Shown: in pieces, positions 7,981 through 17,550 of the stretch
How positions within the stretch are numbered: position 1 is the stretch's first letter
Layout: every line of letters starts with the position of its first letter
NCBI GenBank assembly: GCA_000818945.1
Contig: KN805438.1
Location: 131,555-171,946 of the forward strand
Direction of reading: 5' to 3'
Source: Schizochytrium sp. CCTCC M209059
Taxonomy: Eukaryota; Sar; Bigyra; Thraustochytrida; Thraustochytriidae
DNA length: 40,392 bases
Translations under genes and position numbers: made by a program
The notes under the pieces: model-generated
What the model saw: the letters and a program-made list of their open reading frames with translations, nothing else
Databases searched by the model: none
Told to the model about the DNA's origin: nothing

Positions 7981-8157
7981 TTCTTTTTTTTCCCCTCCAG
8001 TTTTAAAAAGACTCGGCTCATGGTGTGAATTATTCGTTAGCTGCAGCTGGCTGGCATGCAATGTCTACTGATCAGTGAGCTAGCGCTAGCTGGTTGGTTC
8101 CATGTTTGTTTGTTTGGTTTTTTTTTGGCAGTGAAAAGGGACAATGAGTTAATATTT

Positions 8158-9342
8158 TCACTCAAGTGCGTGGTGATGATGAGTAGAGTGAAAATGTTGG
8201 TGGGGATGAAACTGTGGTTGGACACCATAGTAAAATGGCGATCCCATGAGAGAACCAACTTGAAGATGTGGCGGAGGGGTGAACAAGTACGGAAAATGTT
8301 GTGCTCTTTGCGCGCCAATCGTGTTGTGGAGCGCGGCGTGAAGAATCTGTTGAGGATCTGCGCAGTTGACGTGGGAAAGTTGTGCTTGTCCCATTTCGTC
8401 TTCAACAACCTGGATAAGAATGCGCTTCGTGGCCTCTAAGGAGGGCTTCTTCTTGGGCTGACGCAAGCTTAACAGGCCTTCTAGCGCTCCTTGCATACCC
8501 GCAGTGTCTGTGCTGGCTTGTGGCACGTCAGTGCGGTCAAATGTACTCTGATTGCCACCGTCACAAATCTTTTCTCCAAAAGACGTCATTCGCAATCGCT
8601 TCGCGTCGTGAGTGGGCAAGACTTCGTCGTAGAGAGGCAGTGTAGACTCTGATGAAGTAGCCGACACTGATGAGGTCGTTGAAGATGACGATGGGCGCGG
8701 GCCAGGAGTCTCGCACAAAGATTCATTTGGCCACGAGAAGTTGACGGCAGTTGGATCAAAGGCAATCCATTTGAGAAAGGCTGAGTGGTGCAAGTGAAGT
8801 CGGACAACAGCGCCTGTCTTTTTAACGAGCTCCATAAAGTCGTCGCGAGCTGTATCCGCGTCCCCGAGACTGCAGGCCTTGAAGGCGCGTGAAACGTGTT
8901 GCGTCCAATTGGATGAAAAGTCGGAATTGGCCGTGCGGTCGCGGAACTTTGTAAAAAACACCATGCGAAGGAGACAAACCTTGCCAAGACGAATCTCGAT
9001 GAATCGTGTCATGGCTGACGAGGCTCGTGCTTGCCCACACTTGCTCATCAGAACGCGCGTGGCTCTACTGAGGACTTCGCGGTTGGGCGCCGCCAGCGCA
9101 TAGAGTCTCGAGCGGCCGACAGCGCCTTTGACCGCACACGGAACCTTGCCGGCCACAAGCGCCTCCACGCCGTGCGTGAGGCTGCACAGCACCACGTCAA
9201 GGTCGGCGCCAGGCCCAAGTCTGCGCACGAGGGATTCCTCGTGCACGGCAAATGGAATGTCTTTGGATCCTGGGCACGCCGCCGCGAGGCACTTGGGACC
9301 TGTTGCGGCGGCGGCGGCGGCGGCCACCGTTTCTCCGCTCAT
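8158..9342 (-). CDS. Orphan protein with His-rich tail
   Basis: A 394-residue protein from ATG 9342 to a stop at 8158, no introns needed. I do not recognise a family. Visible parts: an Ala-rich N terminus (residues 6-14), a compact mixed region (about 18-215) with well-spaced hydrophobics that looks like one folded domain (for example R-F-I-E-I-R-L-G-K-V-C-L-L-R-M near 112-126), a Ser/Thr-rich linker (about 218-240), a basic K-R-L-R-M motif, a helical segment near 300-350 (L-E-A-T-K-R-I-L-I-Q-V-V-E-D-E), and a His/Pro/Phe-rich tail ending H-H-H-H-A-L-E. There is no signal peptide or transmembrane segment. A nuclear or cytosolic regulatory role would fit the layout, but that is a guess. The gene lies between the tRNA array and the RRM gene, transcribed like the latter. 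Confidence 0.75.
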   Translation of the reverse strand: MSGETVAAAAAAATGPKCLAAACPGSKDIPFAVHEESLVRRLGPGADLDVVLCSLTHGVEALVAGKVPCAVKGAVGRSRLYALAAPNREVLSRATRVLMSKCGQARASSAMTRFIEIRLGKVCLLRMVFFTKFRDRTANSDFSSNWTQHVSRAFKACSLGDADTARDDFMELVKKTGAVVRLHLHHSAFLKWIAFDPTAVNFSWPNESLCETPGPRPSSSSTTSSVSATSSESTLPLYDEVLPTHDAKRLRMTSFGEKICDGGNQSTFDRTDVPQASTDTAGMQGALEGLLSLRQPKKKPSLEATKRILIQVVEDEMGQAQLSHVNCADPQQILHAALHNTIGAQRAQHFPYLFTPPPHLQVGSLMGSPFYYGVQPQFHPHQHFHSTHHHHALE

Positions 9343-10420
9343 TACCTAGCCCGTGTGCTCGCTCTTGCCCACGTCCGCGTCGGCCTGCATGCCCTGCTGT
9401 CCGCACGCTTCTCCGATCTCTGCTCGGCCTCACGGGATCCTCGTCGCATGACTACTACTACACAGCGGCACCGTATCACGTTAAAAAAGGCCGTCATGCG
9501 GCCTTCTGCAGCGGCGGCAATTTTTTTTTCTCAAGAGGGAAGGAAGAATTGTGGCAGAAAAGGGGTGTGCGCCTTCATGGTATATATACTAGTAGCTAGG
9601 CCTAGACCTAGGCCTAGGCCTAGTACAAGTCACAGTGAAGATAGAAGGACGTGCGCAAGCGAGCGAGCGAGCGAAGAACTCGGCCGTCCCCGTGCCGCTC
9701 TCCGGGCCGTTCTCCGCTAGTTTTGGGGTGGGCGGAAAAGGGGACCGTGTCGCAGATCGAGCACGCGAGCATGCGGCAGGAAAGCACGGACGAGAATCGG
9801 TGGATTGATTGCGTGCATGCATGCCTGAAGCAGAGACACGCAGCGGTCCTTCCGAACCTCCCCGCTTGAAGGCCAAAAAAATAAATGGCAGCGATCAAGG
9901 GCGTCTCCGGTCAAGCTGTGCTTCTTGTGCATTGTCGTTAAACTGAATCGAAAAAGAGCAAAAGGATAAAAAGAAAAAGTCGAAGCAATCAGTCAAACTT
10001 TTGGCAGAATTATAAAAGATTGGCAAAGCAAAATCCGCAAGACCTTTATCATTGTCGGTCGGGAGCGAGCCTCGCATCTCTCAATACTCGGTGGTTCTTG
10101 TTTTTTTTTGTTTTTTTTTCTTGCCTTTTCAGTCTTTCGCTGATCACATAACTCTTGCCAGGACGAACATTTCATAATTGCAGATCGTGCGTGTGGCTGG
10201 GGACCTCCAAAAAAAAATAGACTGTTCAACAGTCAGTCTTTTATCGCGTCATCACGTCTCGAGTTGTTGGCATTGCTCTTCACCCCGCACTCTCTCCCTT
10301 CTGCAGCTCTCTCTCTTCATCTCTCACTCTTCTTTTGGTTTTTGGTGATGATTGTACAATGCCTTCTTCTTTGAATCTCTCCCTGCATCTCCAGACAAAA
10401 GGATGACGTCATGAACCTGC
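9343..10420. other. Intergenic: orphan-gene promoter and RRM 3' side
   Basis: No gene supported. It holds the upstream region of the orphan gene (start 9342) and the 3' side of the RRM gene (stop at 10421). A TATATATA stretch is at about 9580-9588, and CCTAGG/GGCCTAG palindromic units at 9596-9623 follow it. T- and A-rich blocks near 10000-10130 probably belong to the 3' untranslated region of the minus-strand RRM gene. Confidence 0.5.
9580..9623 (-). promoter_or_regulatory. TATA-like run plus CCTAGG palindromes
   Basis: TATATATA (about 9580-9588) is followed by repeats of the self-complementary hexamer CCTAGG/GGCCTAG. The block lies ~240 bases upstream of the orphan gene's ATG, a plausible core-promoter distance if the 5' untranslated region is long. 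GGCCTAGGCCTAG also occurs at ~2615-2628. Support is positional only. Confidence 0.25.
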
Positions 10421-11842
10421 TCATTCCTGAGCGGCAGCGGTCTCCCCACCATTCTCCTTGGCCTGCTCGCGGCGCGGCCCCCGGCGACGGTCGAACCGAC
10501 GCCGTCCGCCATTTCTACCGTTCCGTGCTGAGGCCTTGGTGCTGTCGCTAAGTTCAATCACGAGCGGGACCTCCGGATCTTCAGGCGCAAGCTCAAGATT
10601 AGCCGAACCACCATCCACGGCGGCAGCAGCCGCTGCCGGATCCTCGAATCGCACAATGCCAAAGCTACGAGTGCGGTGAACGGTAATGGAGGAGATCTCG
10701 CCGAGCGGCGAGAAAATGGCCTTGAGATCATCTTCCGAGGGCATGCTAAATCCGAGACCAGTCACATGAACAGCGTTCTCGACAGCGCCGGTCGCCTGAC
10801 CGCTCCGGCCCGCCGCGCGCCAGCGCGACGCCGAAAGCCTCTTCTTCTCGCCGTCCTTGGCTTCGATCTCGAGCTTGCCCTCCTTGGCAGCGGCGAGGGC
10901 GGCCTCAACGCCCGATTCCTCCGCGAAAGAAATCGTCGCAAAGCTCTCGCGCTGCTGGCAAGACGCAGTCTTGATGGCGCCAAACTTTTCAAATGCCTTC
11001 TTCAGCGCAGCCTCATCCGTGGACACCACCATGTTAGTCACGTACACGGACGACTTGGGGGCAGCCTTGGTGCGACGGCTGCCATTTTCTGCCACAGCCG
11101 CAGCGCCATTCTCGCCTTCGGCATTACCCTTCTTCTTATTGTTCGAGGGCCGCTTCTTCTTGCCGCCGTTTGCCGCCGCCTCAGCGCCATTTGCCGCCGC
11201 CTCAGCCTGGGGCTTCTTCGAAGCCTTGGCCTTTGGCGCGCGCTTGCGGCGCTCCACCTTAAACGACTCCTCGCCGAGACGGAGGTCCGCATTGTCCTCG
11301 GCCGAAGCCTTGAGAACGGCGTCCGCGCCGGCAAGCTCTTCGTACGTGACGAAAATATGCGTAGCATCCGAACGTCCCTTGCGTTTCGCGACTTCAACAC
11401 TCTCCACCTTGCCGAACTTGCCAAAGATCGCATCTACGTCTTCCTTGCTAACATCTTGCTGGCTCACGCGCGCGTACACTGCGCGTGGGTCGGCGGCCAC
11501 CGCCTCGGTGCTCTGCTTTGGCTGATCTGCGCCCTTCTTGGTGCCATTCTGCTTGCGAGAAGAACGAACCCTGCTGCGCAGGGCCTCGATATCAACCTCG
11601 GCGTCACCCACGTTAACCTTGCCGGCCTCCACGGCCTTGGAAGCGATCTCGGCGCCCTCCTTGAAGATCACCTGAGCCGAGCCCGCACGCAAATTCACTC
11701 GCTCTACCTCGCCAAAGCTCGACATAGCCTCGCGGAGCGGACCCTCTTCAATTTTTACGTCCTTCGGAAACCTTGCGTACACGCCAGCACTCTCGCCACT
11801 CGGCGTGGCGGTGGTCGTCGTCGTCGTCGTCGTGGCGGCCAT
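10421..11842 (-). CDS. RNA-binding protein with four RRM domains
   Basis: A 473-residue protein from ATG 11842 (M-A-A-T-T-T-T). The open frame runs four codons further, but only to a GTG, so the ATG is the start. It has four RRM-like modules with beta-alpha-beta spacing at about 19-87, 120-198, 263-337 and 355-430. The third (V-Y-V-T-N-M...A-T-I-S-F-A) and fourth (V-H-V-T-G-L...G-I-V-R-F-E) show the best RNP2 and RNP1-like strands. Basic, low-complexity linkers (K-K-K-R-P-S-N-N-K-K-K) separate RRM2 and RRM3, and the C terminus is Arg/Gly-rich (R-R-R-F-D-R-R-R-G-P-R-R), typical of hnRNP-, nucleolin- or poly(A)-binding-like proteins. Role: binding RNA in nucleus or cytoplasm; the target is unknown. 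On the transcribed strand a CTAAC...TTTCCAG signal at 11880-11895 suggests a 5'-UTR intron. Confidence 0.88.
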   Translation of the reverse strand: MAATTTTTTTTATPSGESAGVYARFPKDVKIEEGPLREAMSSFGEVERVNLRAGSAQVIFKEGAEIASKAVEAGKVNVGDAEVDIEALRSRVRSSRKQNGTKKGADQPKQSTEAVAADPRAVYARVSQQDVSKEDVDAIFGKFGKVESVEVAKRKGRSDATHIFVTYEELAGADAVLKASAEDNADLRLGEESFKVERRKRAPKAKASKKPQAEAAANGAEAAANGGKKKRPSNNKKKGNAEGENGAAAVAENGSRRTKAAPKSSVYVTNMVVSTDEAALKKAFEKFGAIKTASCQQRESFATISFAEESGVEAALAAAKEGKLEIEAKDGEKKRLSASRWRAAGRSGQATGAVENAVHVTGLGFSMPSEDDLKAIFSPLGEISSITVHRTRSFGIVRFEDPAAAAAAVDGGSANLELAPEDPEVPLVIELSDSTKASARNGRNGGRRRFDRRRGPRREQAKENGGETAAAQE

Positions 11843-12007
11843 CTTCGTATTCACCTGGATAATCTATTACGGGATGATGCTGGAAAGCGCGTTAGTGAGA
11901 CGGAAAATAAAGGGGTTTAGCAAGATCGCTCGGGCGTCACGTTACTCGCATGCACGAGGTGCTTCCGCACCTAGCAAAGCCCGAAACGATGCGCGCTACT
12001 CGCTCGC

Positions 12008-12169
12008 TCAATCTCGAGCACCCCTGTTTTCGAGCGCCTTGTGCACGTCGCACAGCATCGCGAGCCTCTGGATCGAGTCGATCGACCGAATCTCAGACCG
12101 ATTAGCTGCGGTGCTGGGAGTGCGAGGCGTCTCCAAGGGGCCGCAGAAAGCGAGCGGGCTGGACGCCAT
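12008..12169 (-). CDS. Possible small ORF, 53 residues
   Basis: ATG 12169 to stop 12008 on the minus strand gives 53 residues with a balanced composition in the second half (S-I-D-S-I-Q-R-L-A-M-L-C-D-V-H-K-A-L-E-N). The frame stays open upstream through a Glu/Arg/Gln/His-rich stretch to a GTG at 12682 without another ATG, so it could also be the last exon of a longer gene. No family is recognised. It sits 166 bases from the RRM start codon, so it might instead be part of that gene's 5' leader. Evidence is composition only. Confidence 0.15.
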   Translation of the reverse strand: MASSPLAFCGPLETPRTPSTAANRSEIRSIDSIQRLAMLCDVHKALENRGARD

Positions 12170-12173
12170 CTCC

Positions 12174-12245
12174 TGCTGCTGGTGGTGGTGCTGCTGCTGC
12201 CGCTGCCGCCGCCGCCGCTGCTGCTCCTCGTCCTCGTCCTCCTCC
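12174..12245. repeat. CTG/GCC trinucleotide-rich block
   Basis: An impure run of CTG, GTG, GCC and TCC triplets. On the minus strand it reads as Gln/His/Arg/Glu codons in front of the small ORF ending at 12008. It could be coding low complexity or a plain microsatellite. Confidence 0.6.
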
Positions 12246-12867
12246 CCTCGCGTGCTGCGAGCGTCCTTGCACGTACCGATGATCTCGAAGCTTTGTGCTT
12301 GCTTGCTTTGCTTGCTTGGCTGCTTGTGTTGCCTGATTGGGAAAGAGACAAAACAAGCAGAAAGATTTTGGGTGGCAGGCCGGCGCCCCTCTGCCCCCTC
12401 TGTCCACTGGCGCCCGAACAGCCGGCCGTTTGCCTTTGCTAATATGGTAGCGGACTGCGCAACCCAGAGGTTTCGCGCAGAAAGCGGGGCGCCCCCTCTG
12501 GGCAGGGAAGTAAACACTCGTGTTTCGCGGCCAGGGACAGAGAGCCGCGCACTGGGATGCCCTTGGCCGTTGGGAGCTCGCTCCCGACGAGAGGGAAGAC
12601 AGCGCTCTCGGCGACAGCGACCACACTCGCAGTGAATGGGGTGGGTTATGTATGTCGAGAGGAACGATCGAAACTCCGACACCCAGTTGCTGTCAGTCTT
12701 GAAGCCCGCGAACCTTGCCGTGGTCCACTTTGGCGTCGATCATAGGAAGAGGCGAGGCGAGGCGAGGCGAGGCGTGTTGAGCGGGTCACACACTTGAACG
12801 TTTGCAGAAAATTAGGAGGATTGTAGAAGAATTCTGCAGACCGCAAAGCAACAGCGCCAATGCGAGT

Positions 12868-15800
12868 ATGAAGGACGACGACGATTGCGCCAATCCAAAA
12901 GGACTCGGCTTCGTTTGGGTGCTGCAGAACATCTGGAGACCGCACCAAAACGAACCGCTCGCAGTGCGTATTCCGGACTGCCTTGTCGCGCTCGAGAGCT
13001 TTGGTGTCAGCAATGAGGCAGCCTGGCTCTTCACCAGTCGCCAGGGCTCCGTTCTCAAACATGCGGAAAAGACCGTCGGAGGACCTCTGCCGCAGGCCTT
13101 TGCCAGCGCGTGCTCGCAGAGAGGTGGAAATATCACTGTCTACTATGCCTCGGGAGAAGCCGAGACGACGCACGCGCACCGCATGCCTGAAATATTGCAG
13201 GACTTTGGAGATGATGTCCTCGCCATTTGTCAGGACCCTCCTAGCGACCCGGACGCCAATCATCGCATAGAGGCGCGATTCCGACTCGATGCGAATGGGC
13301 TCACGCACTCGCTCAAGCTCTCTCAGCGCGAGGCGTCTCGACGCAAGGAGATCGACAGCATTGCGGATCGTCTCGCTCGTCATCTTGCACGAAATACAGG
13401 CTCGCGTGTGCAGAAAATGAAGCTGGTCTTTGCCCTCGACGCAAGCTCGTCAAAGTTGTGGCTTGTGCGCGTCTCTGACGTGCGTCTTGCACCGGAAAAG
13501 ACACTGACTGGGCCGACACGCGAGGCGTCTCGAGCAAGCAAGTCTCAACGCAGATGCGCGGGCTCATTTTGTCAGTACAATGAGGACGCCCAGCGAGCGT
13601 GGATGCGCCGCGAGCTTCCACTCGATCCGTCGTCCGCGCCTCGCGAAGTGGACGATCCAGCGTTGCTTCAAGGCCAGCAGCTTCGTTCCAGTCTTGAGAT
13701 GCACAAAATTCCGTATCGTTCTGTCCTGTTGGGTCAAGAGCCTCAGACTTTAGACATGATGGATCCCTTGCTTCGTGTGTGGACACTGCGGCAGCGCGCA
13801 TCGCAGTCGCGTCTCAAGTCTTTCACCTCGCTGACATTTGCGCAATCCCTTGCGCATCGTCGCGGCGTGACTGTCGTTCCGCAGGACGCTACGGTTGCGC
13901 TGGACTGGCAGTGGACAGGGTCGATTGGTTTTGTAGATATTAAGCTTGTCGCGCATCAAGATGATGCGCATGTCATGCTTGCTAGAGGATGTCGCAATAC
14001 GGGTCGCGTCCGCTTGCACGTGCCCATGCTTTGTCCCGACTGGGCCAGTGCTGCTCGACCATGGAAAATCATCGTGAGCGACGCGCTCGATGATCGTGTC
14101 AGCCTCGCGACCCCTGTCGTGGCGCTCGGCGGGCCCAATGGGGAGGCCCCGACGATCCCGCGTCACTGGTCATCTTTGTCTTCTGCTCAGCCGTTTACAA
14201 CAGAGCCCAAACCCTTGTACAGTTTTGCCGATCCCCAAAATCTATCGAGCTACCACAAAACGGCCTCTGTATGCAGTACCTGTCATCAAGTGTACGAGCG
14301 ACTCACAACGGCACGCATTGAGCGCGGCGAGGCAAGTGAGACATCGCAGGACCCAGTTTCGACGCAGAATAGCGGCAGTCAAGATCGCCTTCACCAGCCT
14401 GCTGACGATGATCAAGGGGAAGCGCCAAAATTCCTTCCTGTGCTCGCGCGGCCTGCGCCCGTAGAAAGTGCGCGTTCAAGTGAAACGAGGACGACATTGA
14501 CTCACGAGCCTCAGCGTCGCGACAACTTACGCCGCACGCAGAGCGCCGATGCGTTTTTCGCTCGCCTTGCAGCGCCGAAACGCGCGTCTGCAAAGGAAGG
14601 TGACTTTCAAGAGGCTCGAACCTGGGGCGCAGGTTTTAATCTCCGAAAGGACTCTAGCGCAAGCGCCAAAGCGCGTCGGGCTCGTCGTCGCCAATCGCGA
14701 CGCCTCCATCGGCATCAAAGTGCTCAAGACATGGAGGAAAGGCATTTGCGTAGGCATCGCGAAAGACAATTGCGTGCTCTCCAACGAGCTGAGAAGGCCA
14801 AGGCGTCGGTGCAGGACGAGCGCGTCGAACAGAGTTCCCATCACAGCGTTCCGCATCCCTATAGTTCATCCTTGCGTCGTCCGCATGGCAAGTCTCGCAA
14901 GTCGAGCAAAAAGCATGTCAAGTCACGGGACAAGACCACGTACAAGACCAGGGACAGAGACATGGCAACGGAGGAGCTTCGCATCGACCAAGTTTCTCAG
15001 GCATCTGACCTCTTTGAGGTGCTGTGCGTTCTGGCGCTCGGGCGTGAGCGAGAGATGCGAAGCTGCAAGCAGCTCGTGGAGAGTCCCGAATGCGGTCTCG
15101 CCGGGCTTTGCGCGGCTCATGTTAAAGACGGCAACGTCTGCGTCTCGGCGCACAGCGTCTCCATATCTGCGGAAAGCCGTACAATTAACCTCGTGCGCAA
15201 GTATTTTGCGGTATGCGAGATTTTTGTCGAGCTCGTGGGCGGCAAGAATGAGGCAAGGGAATTTGCACTTGAAAAGTATCGCGTCGAGGATGCGGCGAGC
15301 ACGTTGGACGAGCTCGCCACGGTCTACCATGTTGCCTTGTCGCGCGCGCGAATGATGCGTGGGCTTGCTGCAGAGTTGCGGGGCGACTCGCGTCACGCTT
15401 GCGAGCAATGGCGTTTAGCTGTGGCGGACGCAGCGCGACTTGAAGGCATGTGGTGCTACAATGTCGGCGTCGCTCACTTGCTTTTGAGTCGATCTATGAA
15501 AGAGGATCCCTGTACGGGAAGTCATGCTTCGGCAGCTGCTGCAATCTTTCGTCGCCTTGGAGAGGATCTACAGGAAGGCAACAACAATGATGACGAAGAG
15601 GAGACCAAGAAGAGTGCTCATTTAGGGAATGGGGAGAACGGGGACGAAGACGAAGACAATGTGGAGCCCAATGAGGATGAGGATGAGGATGAGGATGATG
15701 AAGAGCGCGCGGCATTACTGCGATGGGCGAAACGCGCCATCGAGCGCGTCGAATCCACCTTGCATGATCGTGGCCGTCGAAAACAGGCGCCTCGAAGTCC

Positions 15801-16395
15801 TGCTGAAAAGGATGTGTGGCGTCTTGTGGATGCTGCGCGCGCAGATATGAAGATTTTTTCCGAAACGAGAGCTGGCGATACATACTTTGGTCACCGGCGT
15901 GGACGCGTAAAGGACGCGATTGAGCTGTTGGAAACGAGGATGGCCAGCCTCTTTACGCAGGGACAAGGCAGCAGCAGTAGTCGAAGCAACAACAGCGGTA
16001 GTAGTAGCAGCAACAGCGTGTATAGCTCTGGACCAAGCGAGGATGAAGTTGAGGACGAAGACGAGGATGAAGACGACGAGGACGAAGACGAGGAGTGGAG
16101 TCGCTATGGCCCTTCTGCAACCAGCAAGGAGCTTTTCCGATTGTGCCGTGCGCGAGACGCCAAGGCGCTGGAGCGCGAATTCAAACGGAACCCCGACATT
16201 GTGCGCCATGCTGCAGACACGGCTGGAAACACGATCCTGCACGCCGCCGCCTCGGACAATTGGATCGATGGCGTTCACATTTGCCTCAGCGCTGGGGCTA
16301 ACATTGATGCGCGAAACCTCAATGGCGATACGCCGATGGACCTTGCAACCTCTGCGGTTCGAACTCTCCTCATTGCGCTTGGGGCTGCCTCGTAA
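12868..16395 (+). CDS. Large protein: Ig-like domain, acidic tracts, ankyrin repeats
   Basis: 1175 residues from ATG 12868, the first Met after an in-frame TGA at 12778; the frame is open 22 codons further upstream without a Met. Order: an N-terminal globular region (about 10-320) of unknown family, with a Cys pair in C-A-G-S-F-C; a beta-rich segment at about 341-420 (V-A-L-D-W-Q-W-T-G...V-R-L-H-V-P) resembling the Kre9/Knh1-like Ig fold common in stramenopiles; a C-S-T-C pair near 469; a very basic, Arg-rich helical stretch (about 597-650); an alpha-helical, TPR-like region (712-905); two Asp/Glu-rich runs (about 907-950 and 1058-1080) around a Ser/Asn run; and two or so ankyrin repeats at the end (1083-1175). 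There is no signal peptide. A scaffold role is plausible but unproven. The stop codon overlaps a GTAAGT donor-like site. Confidence 0.85.
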   Translation: MKDDDDCANPKGLGFVWVLQNIWRPHQNEPLAVRIPDCLVALESFGVSNEAAWLFTSRQGSVLKHAEKTVGGPLPQAFASACSQRGGNITVYYASGEAETTHAHRMPEILQDFGDDVLAICQDPPSDPDANHRIEARFRLDANGLTHSLKLSQREASRRKEIDSIADRLARHLARNTGSRVQKMKLVFALDASSSKLWLVRVSDVRLAPEKTLTGPTREASRASKSQRRCAGSFCQYNEDAQRAWMRRELPLDPSSAPREVDDPALLQGQQLRSSLEMHKIPYRSVLLGQEPQTLDMMDPLLRVWTLRQRASQSRLKSFTSLTFAQSLAHRRGVTVVPQDATVALDWQWTGSIGFVDIKLVAHQDDAHVMLARGCRNTGRVRLHVPMLCPDWASAARPWKIIVSDALDDRVSLATPVVALGGPNGEAPTIPRHWSSLSSAQPFTTEPKPLYSFADPQNLSSYHKTASVCSTCHQVYERLTTARIERGEASETSQDPVSTQNSGSQDRLHQPADDDQGEAPKFLPVLARPAPVESARSSETRTTLTHEPQRRDNLRRTQSADAFFARLAAPKRASAKEGDFQEARTWGAGFNLRKDSSASAKARRARRRQSRRLHRHQSAQDMEERHLRRHRERQLRALQRAEKAKASVQDERVEQSSHHSVPHPYSSSLRRPHGKSRKSSKKHVKSRDKTTYKTRDRDMATEELRIDQVSQASDLFEVLCVLALGREREMRSCKQLVESPECGLAGLCAAHVKDGNVCVSAHSVSISAESRTINLVRKYFAVCEIFVELVGGKNEAREFALEKYRVEDAASTLDELATVYHVALSRARMMRGLAAELRGDSRHACEQWRLAVADAARLEGMWCYNVGVAHLLLSRSMKEDPCTGSHASAAAAIFRRLGEDLQEGNNNDDEEETKKSAHLGNGENGDEDEDNVEPNEDEDEDEDDEERAALLRWAKRAIERVESTLHDRGRRKQAPRSPAEKDVWRLVDAARADMKIFSETRAGDTYFGHRRGRVKDAIELLETRMASLFTQGQGSSSSRSNNSGSSSSNSVYSSGPSEDEVEDEDEDEDDEDEDEEWSRYGPSATSKELFRLCRARDAKALEREFKRNPDIVRHAADTAGNTILHAAASDNWIDGVHICLSAGANIDARNLNGDTPMDLATSAVRTLLIALGAAS

Positions 16396-16482
16396 GTAAG
16401 ACCCTCCATGTGTACGAATAAGTACAAATGACAACGAAAGTCTCGCGTTCAAGTTCAAATGCTTTCCTTTTCTCTCTCACAG
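16392..16482 (+). other. Possible 91-base intron over the stop codon
   Basis: The stop TAA (16393-16395) is embedded in GTAAGT starting at 16392, a perfect 5' splice site. Ninety bases later comes a pyrimidine tract ending in CTCTCTCACAG (to 16482), a strong 3' splice site. Splicing would join TC to T, keep the serine and add R-D-R-H-V before a TGA at 16499-16501. Both forms give nearly the same protein, so transcript data would be needed to choose. Confidence 0.4.
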
Positions 16483-17479
16483 TAGGGACCGCCATGTTTG
16501 ATTTAGTTTATTCCTTTCCTTCTCTTCCGCCTCCGGAGATCACCCAGCCCACGCAAGCCACCGTGCAGCGAGATGTTGTTGTTTTTTTGTTTCTCTCGAA
16601 AACGCATCGACCCGGCCTCGAACTCCCCCATCACTGCTGCAGATCGAACTGAGAGCGCTGTTCCAATCTGCGCACAGGACTCCGCGCGTGCCCCCCTCCG
16701 CCCCCACGGGCGCGGCGAACCTCCTTAAATCGCGGTGTCCGGGCCGGGCGCGGTGCGTCCCCACTGAAGACACGTCCTCTGCGCACACCCTCCCGCAGTG
16801 CTCGGCGCTGCTCGTCGGCGGCGCGTCAAGCCCGTCGTCACCTGAGTTGCCTCATTCATTCTTTCATTCATTCATTCTTTCTTTCTTTCTTGTTTGCTTT
16901 CTTCCACTCTCACCCGGCGAGTCGCGGCTGCTGCAGGTTTGCCGCTCCTCCCGGGCCAGGGTGGGGGACCGGCCGCCGGCGCAGCGGAGACGCGCGGCGC
17001 AGGTCTCTCTGCCGCGGCGGACGGAGCGGCAGCGGCCGGCGGAGGACATGACATGCACCCCGGCCGATCCTCACCCCCAAAAAAAGACATGGGCAGAGAA
17101 AGAAAAAGAAAAGAAAAAGGAAGGAAAAGGAAAAGGAAAAAGAAAAGAAAAGAAAGAGGAAGGCAAAGAAGATAGGGAGGGAAGAGGAAGGCCGAGATGG
17201 GAGCAGGGGGGGAAAGCGGCGCTGGCTGGTTTCATTTCATCCGTGGCCGCAGCAGCAGCAGCCAGCGCTGTTGCAGTGGGAGGCTGACGGTGCACGCGCC
17301 TGCAGTGCGCGCTTGCTCGCTCGCTCGCTTGCGTGCTTGCGTGCTTGCGCGGGCCCGCGAAAGAGCGCCGCGCCACGGGCGCAGAGGCGAGCAGGCACGA
17401 GCCTCGAGCTGTGAAAGAAAAGACGCCGCGGCCTCGGAGCGGGCAGAGAGAGAGAGGGAGAGACCCCGATGGACGGACG

Positions 17480-17526
17480 GGCGGCGGATGGATGGATGGT
17501 GGATGGATGGATGGATGGATGGATGG
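17480..17526. repeat. GGAT microsatellite
   Basis: Tandem GGAT/GATG units with one short interruption, in the gltB upstream region. Confidence 0.85.
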
Positions 17527-17550
17527 TCGGGACCGAAGGAGAACAGGCCT

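Larger units (their letters stand above)
11843..12867. other. Divergent promoter region
   Basis: Lies between the minus-strand RRM gene (start 11842) and the plus-strand multidomain gene (start 12868), so it probably holds both promoters. It includes a CTG/GCC-type trinucleotide block (12174-12245) and five GAGGC/GGCGA units (12748-12773). One small minus-strand ORF (12008-12169) is listed separately with low confidence. Confidence 0.5.

Noticed and set aside
10676..11920. Plus-strand ORF of 414 codons over the RRM gene
   Set aside because: Antisense of the Ala/Lys/Glu-rich RRM coding sequence; the minus frame shows RNP motifs.
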